A DNA stretch of 47,084 bases, from NCBI RefSeq assembly GCF_900128535.1, contig NZ_FQTR01000003.1, positions 1 to 47,084 of the forward strand, read 5' to 3'. The DNA is from a bacterium endosymbiont of Bathymodiolus sp. 5 South. GTDB lineage: Bacteria > Pseudomonadota > Gammaproteobacteria > PS1 > Pseudothioglobaceae. The notes beneath the pieces are model-generated. The model worked only from the letters and a program-made list of their open reading frames with translations, was not told where the DNA came from and ran no database searches. Below are positions 35,665 through 45,515 of the stretch, in pieces. The position numbers and the translations under genes are program-made. Within the stretch, counting starts at the first letter, position 1. Every line of letters starts with the position of its first letter.

Positions 35665-36675
35665 TTAATAGATAGAATTAAGAATATAACCCAAACGCAA
35701 TCCTGCTAAGTACACTAAATTAATGGTAGTTTGTTTAACATTGTTTAAATAATCATCTGTTAAAACAATACTGTCTTTAGGGTCTTTTAATTTAACAATA
35801 TCAGCGTCTATGGCGGAAAATACATTTTTATCAAATTGTTGTAAATCGTTTATCCAGGCTTTAGTGCTAAAACCCATTTGATATTTTTTTGGGTCTATTG
35901 TGGTACTTTTTACTATATTGGCAACGAAATCTTTAACTAGGTTTTTAGCAAAAAACTTTTCAGCATTGATGAAATATTCTTGAATGTTTCCTGTTTCTGG
36001 TGGGTATTGCTTTCTTGCTGCATCGGTTAAACATCCCATGCCATCCCAAATTGCGTGTAATTCTCTTGTTCTTAAACATTTGCCAGTTGCAGATGTTTTA
36101 ACAAGAATTGAATTGGCGCCATAGGTTTCTCCATAAGGATTTCTTTTGGTTTTATACACTTTATATAAAGGCTCTATCACATGTAGCGGTTGATGAGCAT
36201 CTCCGACTAAATGCACTAAATACATTAATAATAAAGACTGTTTAAATTTGCTTAGAGGATTGTCTTTTGGGTTTAATTTGTGTTTTTTGAATGCATGTAA
36301 AACCTTTTCAAGGTTCCAGTATAGGTCTAATTTGTAAAAAAGAACTTCGTTTGCATTCTTCGGAAGAGGAATCTTTTGGGGGTTGTGTATTGTTCTGCCA
36401 GAAAAATGTGCCTTGCTTAACACCTCAATATTGTGCATATTGTCTAACCAACTAGCGGATATAATGGGATTAAGATTCTTTTCAGAATCGCTAAGTTGAT
36501 CAAGGATATCTGACAACAAAGGGGTGATTTTTGCTCGTTTTTCTACAGAAAGTTGATTAAGTGCAATATTTAAAATACTTAAGTGACCCTCTAGCCCATA
36601 GGCTTTGACCATAGACGGGGCGAATAGCAATGATTGAAATAATAGTACAGAGATAATTTTTTTTATAGGTTTCAT
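35665..36675 (-). CDS. Exported S1/P1-family nuclease
   Basis: Zinc-dependent nuclease of the S1/P1 class. A signal peptide (KKIISVLLFQSLLFAPSMVKA) precedes YGLEGH, matching the N-terminal metal-binding segment, though the usual first Trp is Tyr. Further metal ligands are visible: SASWLDNM, AHFSGRT, HLVGDAHQPLH and ELHAIWDG. About 336 aa from ATG 36675; a second in-frame ATG at 36693 arises from an 18-base tandem duplication of the start region and would add six residues repeating MKPIKN. Likely cleaves single-stranded DNA/RNA in the periplasm or outside the cell, perhaps for phosphate or nucleotide scavenging (inference). Confidence 0.88.
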   Translation of the reverse strand: MKPIKKIISVLLFQSLLFAPSMVKAYGLEGHLSILNIALNQLSVEKRAKITPLLSDILDQLSDSEKNLNPIISASWLDNMHNIEVLSKAHFSGRTIHNPQKIPLPKNANEVLFYKLDLYWNLEKVLHAFKKHKLNPKDNPLSKFKQSLLLMYLVHLVGDAHQPLHVIEPLYKVYKTKRNPYGETYGANSILVKTSATGKCLRTRELHAIWDGMGCLTDAARKQYPPETGNIQEYFINAEKFFAKNLVKDFVANIVKSTTIDPKKYQMGFSTKAWINDLQQFDKNVFSAIDADIVKLKDPKDSIVLTDDYLNNVKQTTINLVYLAGLRLGYILNSIY

Positions 36676-36755
36676 ATTTTTTATAGGTTTCATTGTTGTT
36701 ATTGTGAGATTCTATCATATTTTATAAATTGTGTTGGGATTTTTAAGGGTGTTCT

Positions 36756-37541
36756 TTAAGACAGCAAACGCTCTAAGACAAACTTAGAGCCAAAATAAGC
36801 CAACAACAACACACTAAACCCTAACTGTATGGCGGTAATGGCTTGTTTTCCACGCCAGCCAAAGAGTTTGTGCCCAAAGATTAACACAGCGAAAATAATC
36901 CAAGCCACTAATGAAAGCACTGTTTTGTGAATAAGGTGTTGTGCAAAGAAATCGTCAATAAAGATAAAGCCGGTAATAAGTGATAAAGTTAGCAGGTAAA
37001 AACCAACTCGTAAACCTTGAAACATTAGTCTTTCCATGGTTTGCAATGATGGAAGTTTATTGATAAAACTGTTGATTTTTTTGGCGTGTAAGTAGTTTTC
37101 TTGGATTTTTAGTAACACTGATTGACACACTGCCAAAGCAAGCAGAGCGTAGGCAGTAATAGATAAAAATACATGTGAGGCAATGCTTAACGAGATGGTT
37201 TTGCCAGCAGTATCAGGGAATAAAAGACTAAAGGCAAGTGATAAAGCAGTCAGTGGATAAACCAAAACACCCAGTGCATGTACGGGCTTGGAGAGTGAGG
37301 ATAAGAATAACAAAACCGAGATTAACCAAGCAGAAAAAGAGGCGCTGTTGGCAAGCCCAAAGAATACACCGTTAGTCGTCCAAAAATTTGTGAAAGTTAA
37401 GGTGTGTGTGATTATGGCAAAACTGAGCAATAAAAAAACGCTTTTTTGGTGTTTGTGCTGAGCGTTGTCTTGTGTGAAAAAACGCATTAATAATAGGGCT
37501 GCTAATAAATAAGCGATGATTGCGAAATAAGATAAAAGCAT
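36756..37541 (-). CDS. ypjD: YpjD/CcsA-like integral membrane protein
   Basis: A membrane protein of about eight helices related to the CcsA/HemX cytochrome c assembly family. Placement beside ffh, divergently, is the usual position of the ypjD gene in gammaproteobacteria. A WWD-type haem motif, expected in true CcsA, is not seen; the related SASFSAW and ITAYALLAL segments fit YpjD. The ATG at 37541 is favoured; the TTG at 37547 would add two residues. Precise function unknown. Confidence 0.8.
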   Translation of the reverse strand: MLLSYFAIIAYLLAALLLMRFFTQDNAQHKHQKSVFLLLSFAIITHTLTFTNFWTTNGVFFGLANSASFSAWLISVLLFLSSLSKPVHALGVLVYPLTALSLAFSLLFPDTAGKTISLSIASHVFLSITAYALLALAVCQSVLLKIQENYLHAKKINSFINKLPSLQTMERLMFQGLRVGFYLLTLSLITGFIFIDDFFAQHLIHKTVLSLVAWIIFAVLIFGHKLFGWRGKQAITAIQLGFSVLLLAYFGSKFVLERLLS

Positions 37542-37607
37542 AATCAACTTTGCGTAGGTAAATATAAGTCATTATAATAGTATATTTACCTCTTATTAAC
37601 ACAAAAA

Positions 37608-39023
37608 ATGTTTAACAACTTAACCGATAGACTCTCCAACAGTTTTAAAGCTTTACAAGGCAAAAATAAACTCTCCGAATCCAATATTAAAGACGCTATT
37701 CGTCAGGTGCGCCGTGCTTTGCTAGAGGCAGATGTTGCACTTGAGGTGATTAAAGTATTCCTTGATAAGGTACAAGAAAAAGCCTTAGGTTTGAAAGTCG
37801 GCGAGGGGCTAAACCCATCACAGGCTTTTATTAAGTTAGTTGAATCAGAATTAACACAGATTATTGGCGGTGAGAACAAAACTCTAGATCTCAAAGCACA
37901 ACCACCAGCAGTGGTAATGGTAGCAGGTTTGCAAGGTGCGGGTAAAACCACTTCAATTGCCAAGCTGGCGCGTTACTTAAAAGAGCGTGAAAACAAAAAA
38001 GTCTTAGTCGTCAGTGCTGATGTTTATCGTCCAGCAGCGATCAAACAATTGGCAGTGTTGGCACAACAAGTTGGCGTGGACTTCTTCCCGTCTAATATTA
38101 ATGAAAAGCCCGTAAGTATTGTTGCCAAGGCTAAGAAACACGCACAAAAACAATTTTTTGATGTGCTTTTAGTTGACACCGCAGGTCGATTGCATGTGGA
38201 TAGTGAGATGATGGATGAAATCCAAGTCTTGCAGAAAAAAGTTAATCCGATTGAAACCTTATTTGTGGTTGATTCAATGACCGGTCAAGATGCAGCACAT
38301 ACTGCCAAAGTTTTTGCTGATGCTTTGCCATTGACAGGTATTATTTTAACCAAAACTGATGGTGATGCACGAGGTGGTGCGGCGCTTTCAGTACGCCATA
38401 TCACCGGCAAGCCAATTAAGTTTTTAGGTGTGGGTGAAAAAGTTGACGCACTAGAGCCATTCCACCCAGATAGAATTGTCTCACGCCTATTAGGCATGGG
38501 CGATGTTTTGTCATTGATTGAAGAAATTGGACAAAAAGTTGACCATAAAAAAGCAGAAAAAGTCGCCAAGAAAATGGCAAAAGGGCAGTTTGATTTGGAA
38601 GATATGCGTGATCAACTGCTGCAAATGGAACAAATGGGTGGTATAGAAGCCTTGATGGATAAAATGCCAGGCATGGGGCAAATACCTCAAAGTGTTAAGA
38701 ATCAAATGATGGGGGCAGTAGAAAGTAAAAAAATGGTGGCTATTATTAATTCTATGACACCTAAAGAACGCACGCACACCAAACTTATCAAGGGTTCACG
38801 CAAAAATCGTATTGCTAGAGGCTCTGGTACAGGACCACAAGATGTTAATAAACTACTCAAACAGTTTGAAAAAATGCAAAAACAAATGAAGAAAATGGGT
38901 GGCGGAAAAATGCAAAAAATGATACAAAAGATGGGCGGTATGCAGGGCGCTGAGGGTGGACTACCAGACCTGTCTAAAATGAAATTACCGCCTATGGGTG
39001 GTGGTAACAAGTTCCCTTTTTGA
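37608..39023 (+). CDS. ffh: Signal recognition particle protein Ffh
   Basis: SRP54-type GTPase that brings nascent membrane proteins to FtsY. The N-domain is followed by G1 GLQGAGKTTSIAKLA (~106), DTAGRLHVD and the G4 motif TKTDGDARGG. The C-terminal M-domain is Met-rich (DMRDQLLQMEQMGG; KMQKQMKKMGGGKMQKM). At 471 aa it is full length. Confidence 0.96.
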   Translation: MFNNLTDRLSNSFKALQGKNKLSESNIKDAIRQVRRALLEADVALEVIKVFLDKVQEKALGLKVGEGLNPSQAFIKLVESELTQIIGGENKTLDLKAQPPAVVMVAGLQGAGKTTSIAKLARYLKERENKKVLVVSADVYRPAAIKQLAVLAQQVGVDFFPSNINEKPVSIVAKAKKHAQKQFFDVLLVDTAGRLHVDSEMMDEIQVLQKKVNPIETLFVVDSMTGQDAAHTAKVFADALPLTGIILTKTDGDARGGAALSVRHITGKPIKFLGVGEKVDALEPFHPDRIVSRLLGMGDVLSLIEEIGQKVDHKKAEKVAKKMAKGQFDLEDMRDQLLQMEQMGGIEALMDKMPGMGQIPQSVKNQMMGAVESKKMVAIINSMTPKERTHTKLIKGSRKNRIARGSGTGPQDVNKLLKQFEKMQKQMKKMGGGKMQKMIQKMGGMQGAEGGLPDLSKMKLPPMGGGNKFPF

Positions 39024-39032
39024 AATTTTGTG

Positions 39033-39686
39033 TTAAGATTGTTTTGAAAAAGCAGCCGAAAAGTGCTCAATACTGTTTTTAGCGCGACTATCTGTGTTAA
39101 TTGTCTTTAATATTTTTTTAGCGTGTGATTTATAATTTTTATTACCAGTAATTAAAAATGCTCTTTTTAGATAATCTATTGCCAAGATGGGCTCCTGTTC
39201 CAAAAGTTCTGATAGTTCTTCATAATGATCTGCCTGTACTTGGGTGGCTTTTAAGAATTTTTTAAACTCTTCTTTAAAATTATTGTTAAATTCTATGTAT
39301 TCTGATCGATTGAAATCTGATGGCATTTCAGCTCTAGGTGTTTTAATAATGACAGTTTCTTTCCCCAGTGCTTGTGCTACACCAAGTTCGTAATATAAGT
39401 TTGCTTGGGTTTTGATGGGCGTATCTTCGTGAATAATAACAATACATACTGGTACAGATTCAATAATTTTCCATATTTTTAATAAAAAATCTCTACCAGT
39501 TCTTTCCGCACTTGCATCTATAACTTTATATTCAAACGATTGACAGCAATCTTTTATAGATTGCTCAATATCTGAAACTAGTTTGGGTTTTGTTTTTCCT
39601 AGTTGGGTAATTAAAAAACAATGTTTTGGACGAAATTTAATCAAATAATTGATGGCATCGCCATCAATAGGACTGTAAATAATCAC
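39033..39686 (-). CDS. Nucleoside 2-deoxyribosyltransferase/TIR-like domain protein
   Basis: A 217-aa protein. Residues ~1-110 have the Rossmann-like pattern of nucleoside deoxyribosyltransferase and TIR-like domains: FLITQLGK, RDFLLKIWKII, CIVIIHEDTP, and the signature ANLYYELGVAQALGKETVII, in which the Glu of YYELG would be catalytic. The rest is a helical tail resembling tetratricopeptide-type packing (AIDYLKRAFLITGNKNYKSHAKKI). Related domains act in nucleotide salvage and as NAD-consuming defence effectors; which applies is unknown. Start is GTG 39686, overlapping the stop of the upstream 45-aa gene (GTGA). Confidence 0.6.
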   Translation of the reverse strand: MIIYSPIDGDAINYLIKFRPKHCFLITQLGKTKPKLVSDIEQSIKDCCQSFEYKVIDASAERTGRDFLLKIWKIIESVPVCIVIIHEDTPIKTQANLYYELGVAQALGKETVIIKTPRAEMPSDFNRSEYIEFNNNFKEEFKKFLKATQVQADHYEELSELLEQEPILAIDYLKRAFLITGNKNYKSHAKKILKTINTDSRAKNSIEHFSAAFSKQS

Positions 39687-39820
39687 TTACGCTTTTTTGC
39701 CACAGGTACTTTAGCATACGGACCATCACTTTTTTTGTGTGAAAGAATACGACCCTTGTCGCGATCAATTTTGACATAACGATTAGTGCGTGGATTTTTA
39801 ACTTGAATAATATCTGCCAT
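39683..39820 (-). CDS. Conserved-looking 45-aa basic protein
   Basis: A short frame read leftward, beginning MADIIQVKNPRTNRYVKID and ending PVAKKRK, with a good Shine-Dalgarno (AAGGA at 39824-39828) 3-7 bases before the ATG. Composition is basic and it has no membrane segment. It lies 34 bases after hisD on the same strand and overlaps the next gene by 4 bases. The well-placed ribosome site and tight packing argue it is real. Function unknown; a nucleic-acid-binding role is only a guess from charge. Confidence 0.75.
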   Translation of the reverse strand: MADIIQVKNPRTNRYVKIDRDKGRILSHKKSDGPYAKVPVAKKRK

Positions 39821-39854
39821 AATCCTTATTATAGATAATTTTATTTATAATTGT

Positions 39855-41153
39855 TTATGATTTTTGAATACGATAGCGGGCAGATCGCGCGTGAGCCTGT
39901 AAACCCTCACCATCAGCCAAGGTAGCAGCGATCTCACCGAGCGTGTTTGCGCCTTTATCAGACATCATAATTAGAGAGGATTTTTTCTGAAAGTCATAAA
40001 CGCCGAGTGGTGATGAAAAACGCGCCGTGCCTGAGGTAGGCAGTACATGATTAGGCCCTGCACAATAATCACCGATTGCCTCACAGGTATTTCTACCCAT
40101 AAAGATAGCGCCAGCGTGCTTAATATCATCAAGCATGGATTCTGGGTCTTCAACACAGAACTCTAAATGCTCAGGGGCAATTTGATTGGAAATCTTAATT
40201 GCCTCAGTTATGTCTTTGGTGTGGATTAAAGCGCCACGCTCTTTAAGTGCCTTGGCAATAATCGTTTTTCTAGTCATGGTTGGTAAAAGTTTAGCAATGC
40301 TTGCTTCTACTTGAGCGATAAAGTCTGCATCAGGACACAATAAAATGGATTGTGCGTCTTCGTCGTGTTCAGCTTGTGAGAATAAATCCATGGCAATCCA
40401 ATCAGGGTCGGTTTTGCCATCACAAATAATCAATATCTCGCTCGGTCCAGCAATCATATCAATGCCAACTTGCCCAAATACTGCGCGTTTAGCAGTTGCC
40501 ACATAAATATTACCAGGACCGACGATTTTATCAACCTTTGGCACTGTTTCAGTACCATGAGCAAGGGCTGCAATCGCTTGTGCACCACCCACGGTATAAA
40601 CGCTGTCTACGCCTGAGAGGTGAGCTGCTGCCAATACCAGTGGTACAATGACACCGTTTGGCGTAGGTACCACCATGATTAATTCTTCAACGCCAGCCAC
40701 TTTAGCAGGAATAGCATTCATCAAGACCGAAGAAGGATAAGCGGCTTTACCCCCAGGTACATACAAGCCAACACGCTCAATCGGGGTGATTTTTTGCCCC
40801 AACATTGTGCCGTTGTCTTCTCTGTAAGTCCAAGTGGTTTGCTTTTGCTTTTCGTGATAGGTGCGTACTCTGTTGGCTGCAACTTGTAATGCGGTTTTTT
40901 CTTTGTCGCCTAAGTTGTCAAAGGCAGTTTTTAGCATGTCCGCATCAAGGGTTAAATCTGCCATACTGCTAGCATTAACACCATCGAACTTAATACTGTA
41001 GTCAATCAGTGCTGCGTCGCCTTTGGCTTTGATGTTGGCAATAATGTTATCAACGGTATTGATAACTTCTTTGTTTGAAACATCATTCCAAGCGAGTAAT
41101 TTCGACAGTTTGTGTTGAAAATCAGATTGAGTTGAACTAAGATTGGTTATCAT
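39855..41153 (-). CDS. hisD: Histidinol dehydrogenase
   Basis: Zinc enzyme that oxidises histidinol to histidine in the final two steps of the pathway. Family signatures are [20 protein letters not shown], the long [15 protein letters not shown] segment, [15 protein letters not shown] and [21 protein letters not shown] with the metal and catalytic residues. At 432 aa it is full length. It overlaps the hisG stop by 4 bases. Confidence 0.96.
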   Translation of the reverse strand: MITNLSSTQSDFQHKLSKLLAWNDVSNKEVINTVDNIIANIKAKGDAALIDYSIKFDGVNASSMADLTLDADMLKTAFDNLGDKEKTALQVAANRVRTYHEKQKQTTWTYREDNGTMLGQKITPIERVGLYVPGGKAAYPSSVLMNAIPAKVAGVEELIMVVPTPNGVIVPLVLAAAHLSGVDSVYTVGGAQAIAALAHGTETVPKVDKIVGPGNIYVATAKRAVFGQVGIDMIAGPSEILIICDGKTDPDWIAMDLFSQAEHDEDAQSILLCPDADFIAQVEASIAKLLPTMTRKTIIAKALKERGALIHTKDITEAIKISNQIAPEHLEFCVEDPESMLDDIKHAGAIFMGRNTCEAIGDYCAGPNHVLPTSGTARFSSPLGVYDFQKKSSLIMMSDKGANTLGEIAATLADGEGLQAHARSARYRIQKS

Positions 41154-41767
41154 AGATTTCTCTCAATACTTTCAATCCAAGTTTTGATTTGTGTATTTTT
41201 GGTTTTGAATGATGCAGCGTTCACCACAAGGCGAGAGCTAATGTCCTCAATGTGCTCAAGTGGCATAAGACCGTTTGCCTTTAGTGTGTTACCCGTGTCA
41301 ACCAAATCAACAATACAGTGCGCCAAACCAACGACGGGTGCGAGCTCCATTGCACCGTAGAGTTTAATAATTTCAGTTTGTTGGTTTTTAGCGTCAAAAT
41401 AGCGTTTGGCAGAATTGACATATTTGGTGGCAATTTTCAAGGTGTCTTGTTTTAATTTTTCTTTGTCACTTGCTGCTACCATTAGTTTGCATTGGGCAAT
41501 ATTCAAGTCTAACAATTCAAATAAGCCATTAGCACCATGTTCAAGTAAGACATCTTTGCCAGCGATACCCATATCAGCTGCACCGTGTTGCACGAATACG
41601 GGAACATCAGTGGCACGAATAACGATTACCTTGACCTCATCAAGGTTGGTGTCTAGAATTAATTTTCTGGAATTCAGCTCTTTATCGGCAATTTCTAACC
41701 CTGCTTTTTTTAGCAATGGTAGGGTTTGTTTAAGAATTCTGCCTTTAGACAATGCGATTGTTAACAT
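41150..41767 (-). CDS. hisG: ATP phosphoribosyltransferase, short form
   Basis: First enzyme of histidine synthesis, joining ATP and PRPP. It has [18 protein letters not shown] at the N-terminus, [13 protein letters not shown], and the PRPP-binding [21 protein letters not shown]. At 205 aa it lacks the C-terminal regulatory domain, so it is the short HisGS form that works with HisZ. No hisZ is in this window. It follows murA by 15 bases. Confidence 0.95.
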   Translation of the reverse strand: MLTIALSKGRILKQTLPLLKKAGLEIADKELNSRKLILDTNLDEVKVIVIRATDVPVFVQHGAADMGIAGKDVLLEHGANGLFELLDLNIAQCKLMVAASDKEKLKQDTLKIATKYVNSAKRYFDAKNQQTEIIKLYGAMELAPVVGLAHCIVDLVDTGNTLKANGLMPLEHIEDISSRLVVNAASFKTKNTQIKTWIESIERNL

Positions 41768-41782
41768 AATTTATACTCTTAA

Positions 41783-43042
41783 TTAATCTTGGACTCTTTC
41801 AATGTCAGCGCCCAATGATTTTAATTTCTCTTCAATGGTTTCATAGCCACGGTCAAGGTGATAAACACGCTCAATCGTGGTGGTGCCTTTAGCGGCCAAC
41901 CCTGCCAGCACTAATGATGCCGAAGCCCTTAAATCAGTTGCCATCAAGTGCGCACCAGTGAGTGATTTTACGCCTTTACAAACCACCGTATTGCCCTCTA
42001 ATGTTAGGTCAGCCCCCATACGCATTAACTCAGGAATGTGCATGAAACGATTTTCAAAAATATTTTCAGTAATGCTACTATGACCTTTTGCAATCGTATT
42101 TAATGCGGTAAATTGTGCTTGCATATCGGTTGGAAAATTTGGATAAGTGCCGGTTTTAATACTGACGGCTTTTGGTCGCTTGCCTTTCATGTTAAGGCTG
42201 ATTGATTCTTTTTCAGTTTTAATGTCAGCACCGATTTCAATTAATTTTCCAAGCACTGAACGCATTGTTTGAGGATTGGCATTTTTAACAGTAATAGAGC
42301 CACCAGTAATGGCAGCAGCGATCAAGTAAGTGCCTACTTCAATACGATCTGAGCAGACTGAATACTCTATACTGTTTAATTTACTCACACCTTCAACTGT
42401 GATAATTGAGGTGCCAATACCGCTAATTTTTGCACCCATTTTATTAAGGAAATAGCACAAGTCAGAGACTTCTGGCTCTTGTGCAGCGTTGTTAATTATG
42501 CTCGTACCTTTGGCTAAAGTGGCAGCCATAATGACATTTTCTGTGGCGGTTACAGTTACTTGGTCAAAATGAATATTTGCACCTATCAAGCCATCAGTTT
42601 TTGCGTAAATATAGCCATTTCCAACGCTAATACTAGCACCCAACTCTTCTAATGCTTTCAAGTGAAGATTAACAGGGCGTGTACCAATAGCGCAACCGCC
42701 TGGTAGCGACACTTTGGCTTCGCCATATTTTGTCAACATAGGTCCTAGCACCAAGATTGATGCACGCATGGTTTTAACCAAATTGTAATCGGCAACCAAA
42801 TTATTGAGTTTTGATGAATCAACAAACAAGGAAGAGTTTGATTCTAAAATAAAATCAGCACCCATGCTCATTAACAATCTGAGCGTGGTAGATATGTCGC
42901 TCAGCTGCGGTGTATTATTAAGCGTTATTGGACCATCTGCCAAAATAGAGGCAAATAAAATAGGCAATGAGGAGTTTTTAGAGCCTGAAGCTTTAATGGC
43001 GCCTTGCAGGGGTTTGCCACCTTGGATAACTAATTTATACAT
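41783..43042 (-). CDS. murA: UDP-N-acetylglucosamine 1-carboxyvinyltransferase
   Basis: First committed step of peptidoglycan synthesis, adding PEP to UDP-GlcNAc. Signatures are IKASGSKNSSLPILFASIL near the start, MRASILVLGPMLTKYGEAKVSLPGGCAIGTRP with the catalytic Cys in GGCAIG, and FPTDMQAQFTALNT. At 419 aa it is full length. It lies between mlaC and hisG, a common arrangement. Confidence 0.96.
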   Translation of the reverse strand: MYKLVIQGGKPLQGAIKASGSKNSSLPILFASILADGPITLNNTPQLSDISTTLRLLMSMGADFILESNSSLFVDSSKLNNLVADYNLVKTMRASILVLGPMLTKYGEAKVSLPGGCAIGTRPVNLHLKALEELGASISVGNGYIYAKTDGLIGANIHFDQVTVTATENVIMAATLAKGTSIINNAAQEPEVSDLCYFLNKMGAKISGIGTSIITVEGVSKLNSIEYSVCSDRIEVGTYLIAAAITGGSITVKNANPQTMRSVLGKLIEIGADIKTEKESISLNMKGKRPKAVSIKTGTYPNFPTDMQAQFTALNTIAKGHSSITENIFENRFMHIPELMRMGADLTLEGNTVVCKGVKSLTGAHLMATDLRASASLVLAGLAAKGTTTIERVYHLDRGYETIEEKLKSLGADIERVQD

Positions 43043-43055
43043 TTATATGGTGAGT

Positions 43056-43682
43056 TTAATTTTGCGCAAGTTTTTTGATCAATTTTTTAGTTAGGCTATC
43101 AATTCCCTTGCGTTTAATATGTGAATCAAATTGTGCCTTGTAAGTTTTAATCAAACTAATACCTGAAAACACTACATCATACACACGCCACTGTTGCGAA
43201 TAAATCATTTTTATAGAAATACGAATAGGCTTCGGGTCGTTGTTAAGATTGATAGATAACTTGACGATCGACTTGTCATCTTTGCGTTTTACATTAGGAT
43301 CGGCTGAAATCTTAAGGCTATCAAATTTATCATAAGAACTAAGAGCGCCAGCGTAATCTTTGATTAAAGATTTTACGATATAGTCTTGGAAGATTTGTTG
43401 TTGTTGATGATCTAAATTATGCCAGTGTTTTTTTAGCGTCAGTTGCGTTGAAAATTTTATCGCAATATTGGGTAATAATTTTTCCTTGATTAACCCCTTG
43501 ATATTTTCAGGTGTGGCTTTTTGTTGTGTTCTAAGATCTTGAATTGACGATAGTGTGTTTTCGAAAATACTAAGTGCAGCTGCACTTGGTGTATTAAAGT
43601 CGTTAATTGACAAGATATTGTTTGTTGCTAAAGCCATATTCATCGATAAAATAGACCCTATAATAAGTAGCGTTTTAATCAT
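43056..43682 (-). CDS. mlaC: MlaC, periplasmic phospholipid shuttle
   Basis: Periplasmic carrier between the outer-membrane MlaA complex and the inner-membrane MlaFEDB transporter. A signal peptide (IKTLLIIGSILSMNMALA) precedes a ~190-aa MlaC domain: LLPNIAIKFSTQLTLKKHW, QQIFQDYIVKSLIKDYAGAL and YDVVFSGISLIKTYKAQF. Its place just upstream of murA matches the mla-murA layout. The genes for MlaF, E, D and B are not in the window on this strand, since uvrC follows divergently. Confidence 0.9.
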   Translation of the reverse strand: MIKTLLIIGSILSMNMALATNNILSINDFNTPSAAALSIFENTLSSIQDLRTQQKATPENIKGLIKEKLLPNIAIKFSTQLTLKKHWHNLDHQQQQIFQDYIVKSLIKDYAGALSSYDKFDSLKISADPNVKRKDDKSIVKLSINLNNDPKPIRISIKMIYSQQWRVYDVVFSGISLIKTYKAQFDSHIKRKGIDSLTKKLIKKLAQN

Positions 43683-43725
43683 TTTTTAATTACATAGACT
43701 TTTTAAAAGTTTTTTATTTTACCCG

Positions 43726-45504
43726 ATGGCGCCAGAAAAACTAAAAAATTTAACAACGCAACCCGGTGTTTATCAAATGCTTGATAAACAAGGCATGGTG
43801 ATTTATGTCGGTAAGGCAAAAAATTTAAAAAAACGCGTATCCAGTTATTTTAGTAAAACCCATCAAGACGATAAAACCAGAGTGCTGGTTGCTAATATTG
43901 ATGATTTTGATGTGGTGATTACCGACACAGAAACACAAGCATTGTTGTTAGAAAACGAGCTGATTAAGCAGCACAAACCCAGATATAACATTTTGCTAAA
44001 AGATGCAAAGAGCTACCCCTATATTTATATCACCAATGACAAGCACCCAAAAGTGGGTTTTTATCGAGGCACAAGGCATAAAAATTATCAATTTTTTGGT
44101 CCTTATCCATCCGCACATGTGGTGCGAGACTCGCTGAATTTATTAAAGAAAATTTTTAAAGTTAGGCAATGCGCTAACGCCACCTATCGCGCTCGCTCAC
44201 GACCTTGTTTAGAATATCAGATCGCGTTATGTAGCGCACCATGTGTGAATAAAATCAGCGATAAAGATTACGCACAAGATGTCAAAATGATGTCGCTTTT
44301 TTTATCAGGAAAGAGTGTGCAAACGCTGGACAACATCTCACAAAAAATGCAAGCAGCCGCCAAAAATCAAGAATTTGAATTAGCAGCGCACTTGCGTGAC
44401 CAAATGATTGGACTACGCACGATTCAAGAACAGCACAGCTCTCAAAGTATGGGTAATATGGATGTTATTAGTGTCGCCACGCAAGAGGGCGTTCATGCTG
44501 TCGAAGTGTTATTTGTACGCTCAGGCAAGCAAATTGGTCAAGAATGTATTTTTCCAAAACACACCAAAGGCAAAGACACCACAGAAGTTTTGTCGGCCTT
44601 TTTGCCCTTGTATTATTTAGGCAAAGACACCCCTACGCAACTATTACTCAGTGAAAAATTATCAGATAAAACATTGATCGCCCAAGCGCTATCTACCAAA
44701 ATTATTGACACACCACAAAAAGACAAGCGCCACTTTCTAAAAATTGCCGATTTAACCGCACAGGAAAACCTAAAACAACATCTGGCTTCTAAATTCACCA
44801 AACGCGTACAACTAAAGCAACTACAAACCACGCTTAATCTTAAAACCCTACCAAACACCATGGAGTGTTTTGATATCAGCCACACCATGGGTGAGGCAAC
44901 TACCGCATCCTGCGTGGTGTTTGACAAAGGATTGCCAAAGATTAAAAAATATCGCCAATTTAATATCAAAAATATCACCCCAGGTGATGACTACGCAGCC
45001 ATGAATCAGGCAGTTTTTAGGCGTTATTCGCGTTTATTGAAAGATAAAAAACCCTTACCTGATGTGGTGTTTATTGATGGTGGTTTGGGACAACTCAATC
45101 AAGCGATTATGGTGATGGACTCCATTGGTGTTGAATCTATTCAACTCGTTGGCGTGGCAAAGGGCGAAGGGAGAAAAGCAGGGCTGGAAACTTTGATACT
45201 GGTTAAAGACGGCAAAACACAAAAAATCAACCTACCACCACACGACCAAGCCCTGATGTTGATTAACCATATTCGTGACGAATCACATCGCTTTGCCATT
45301 AAAAACCACCGACAAAAGCGCGGTAAAAAACGCACAACCTCAGCACTTGAAGGCATTGAAGGTATCGGCAAAGCACGCCGAACAGCACTACTTAATCATT
45401 TTGGTGGTTTGCAAGAGCTCAAGCAAGCCTCTGTTGAAGAAATGCAAAAAGTCAACGGCATTAGCCTTACCTTAGCGACTAAAATAGCCAAAACCCTTAA
45501 ATAA
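43726..45504 (+). CDS. uvrC: UvrABC system protein C
   Basis: Nuclease that makes both incisions in nucleotide excision repair. An N-terminal GIY-YIG domain (TTQPGVYQMLDKQGMVIYVGKAKNLKKRV), a Cys-containing segment (RSRPCLEYQIALCSAPC), a UVR motif (AAAKNQEFELAAHLRDQM), the RNase H-like C-terminal nuclease (FDISHTMGEATTASCVVF; DVVFIDGGLGQL) and HhH repeats at the end are all visible. At 592 aa it is full length. Confidence 0.96.
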   Translation: MAPEKLKNLTTQPGVYQMLDKQGMVIYVGKAKNLKKRVSSYFSKTHQDDKTRVLVANIDDFDVVITDTETQALLLENELIKQHKPRYNILLKDAKSYPYIYITNDKHPKVGFYRGTRHKNYQFFGPYPSAHVVRDSLNLLKKIFKVRQCANATYRARSRPCLEYQIALCSAPCVNKISDKDYAQDVKMMSLFLSGKSVQTLDNISQKMQAAAKNQEFELAAHLRDQMIGLRTIQEQHSSQSMGNMDVISVATQEGVHAVEVLFVRSGKQIGQECIFPKHTKGKDTTEVLSAFLPLYYLGKDTPTQLLLSEKLSDKTLIAQALSTKIIDTPQKDKRHFLKIADLTAQENLKQHLASKFTKRVQLKQLQTTLNLKTLPNTMECFDISHTMGEATTASCVVFDKGLPKIKKYRQFNIKNITPGDDYAAMNQAVFRRYSRLLKDKKPLPDVVFIDGGLGQLNQAIMVMDSIGVESIQLVGVAKGEGRKAGLETLILVKDGKTQKINLPPHDQALMLINHIRDESHRFAIKNHRQKRGKKRTTSALEGIEGIGKARRTALLNHFGGLQELKQASVEEMQKVNGISLTLATKIAKTLK

Positions 45505-45515
45505 TCAATTCAGCC

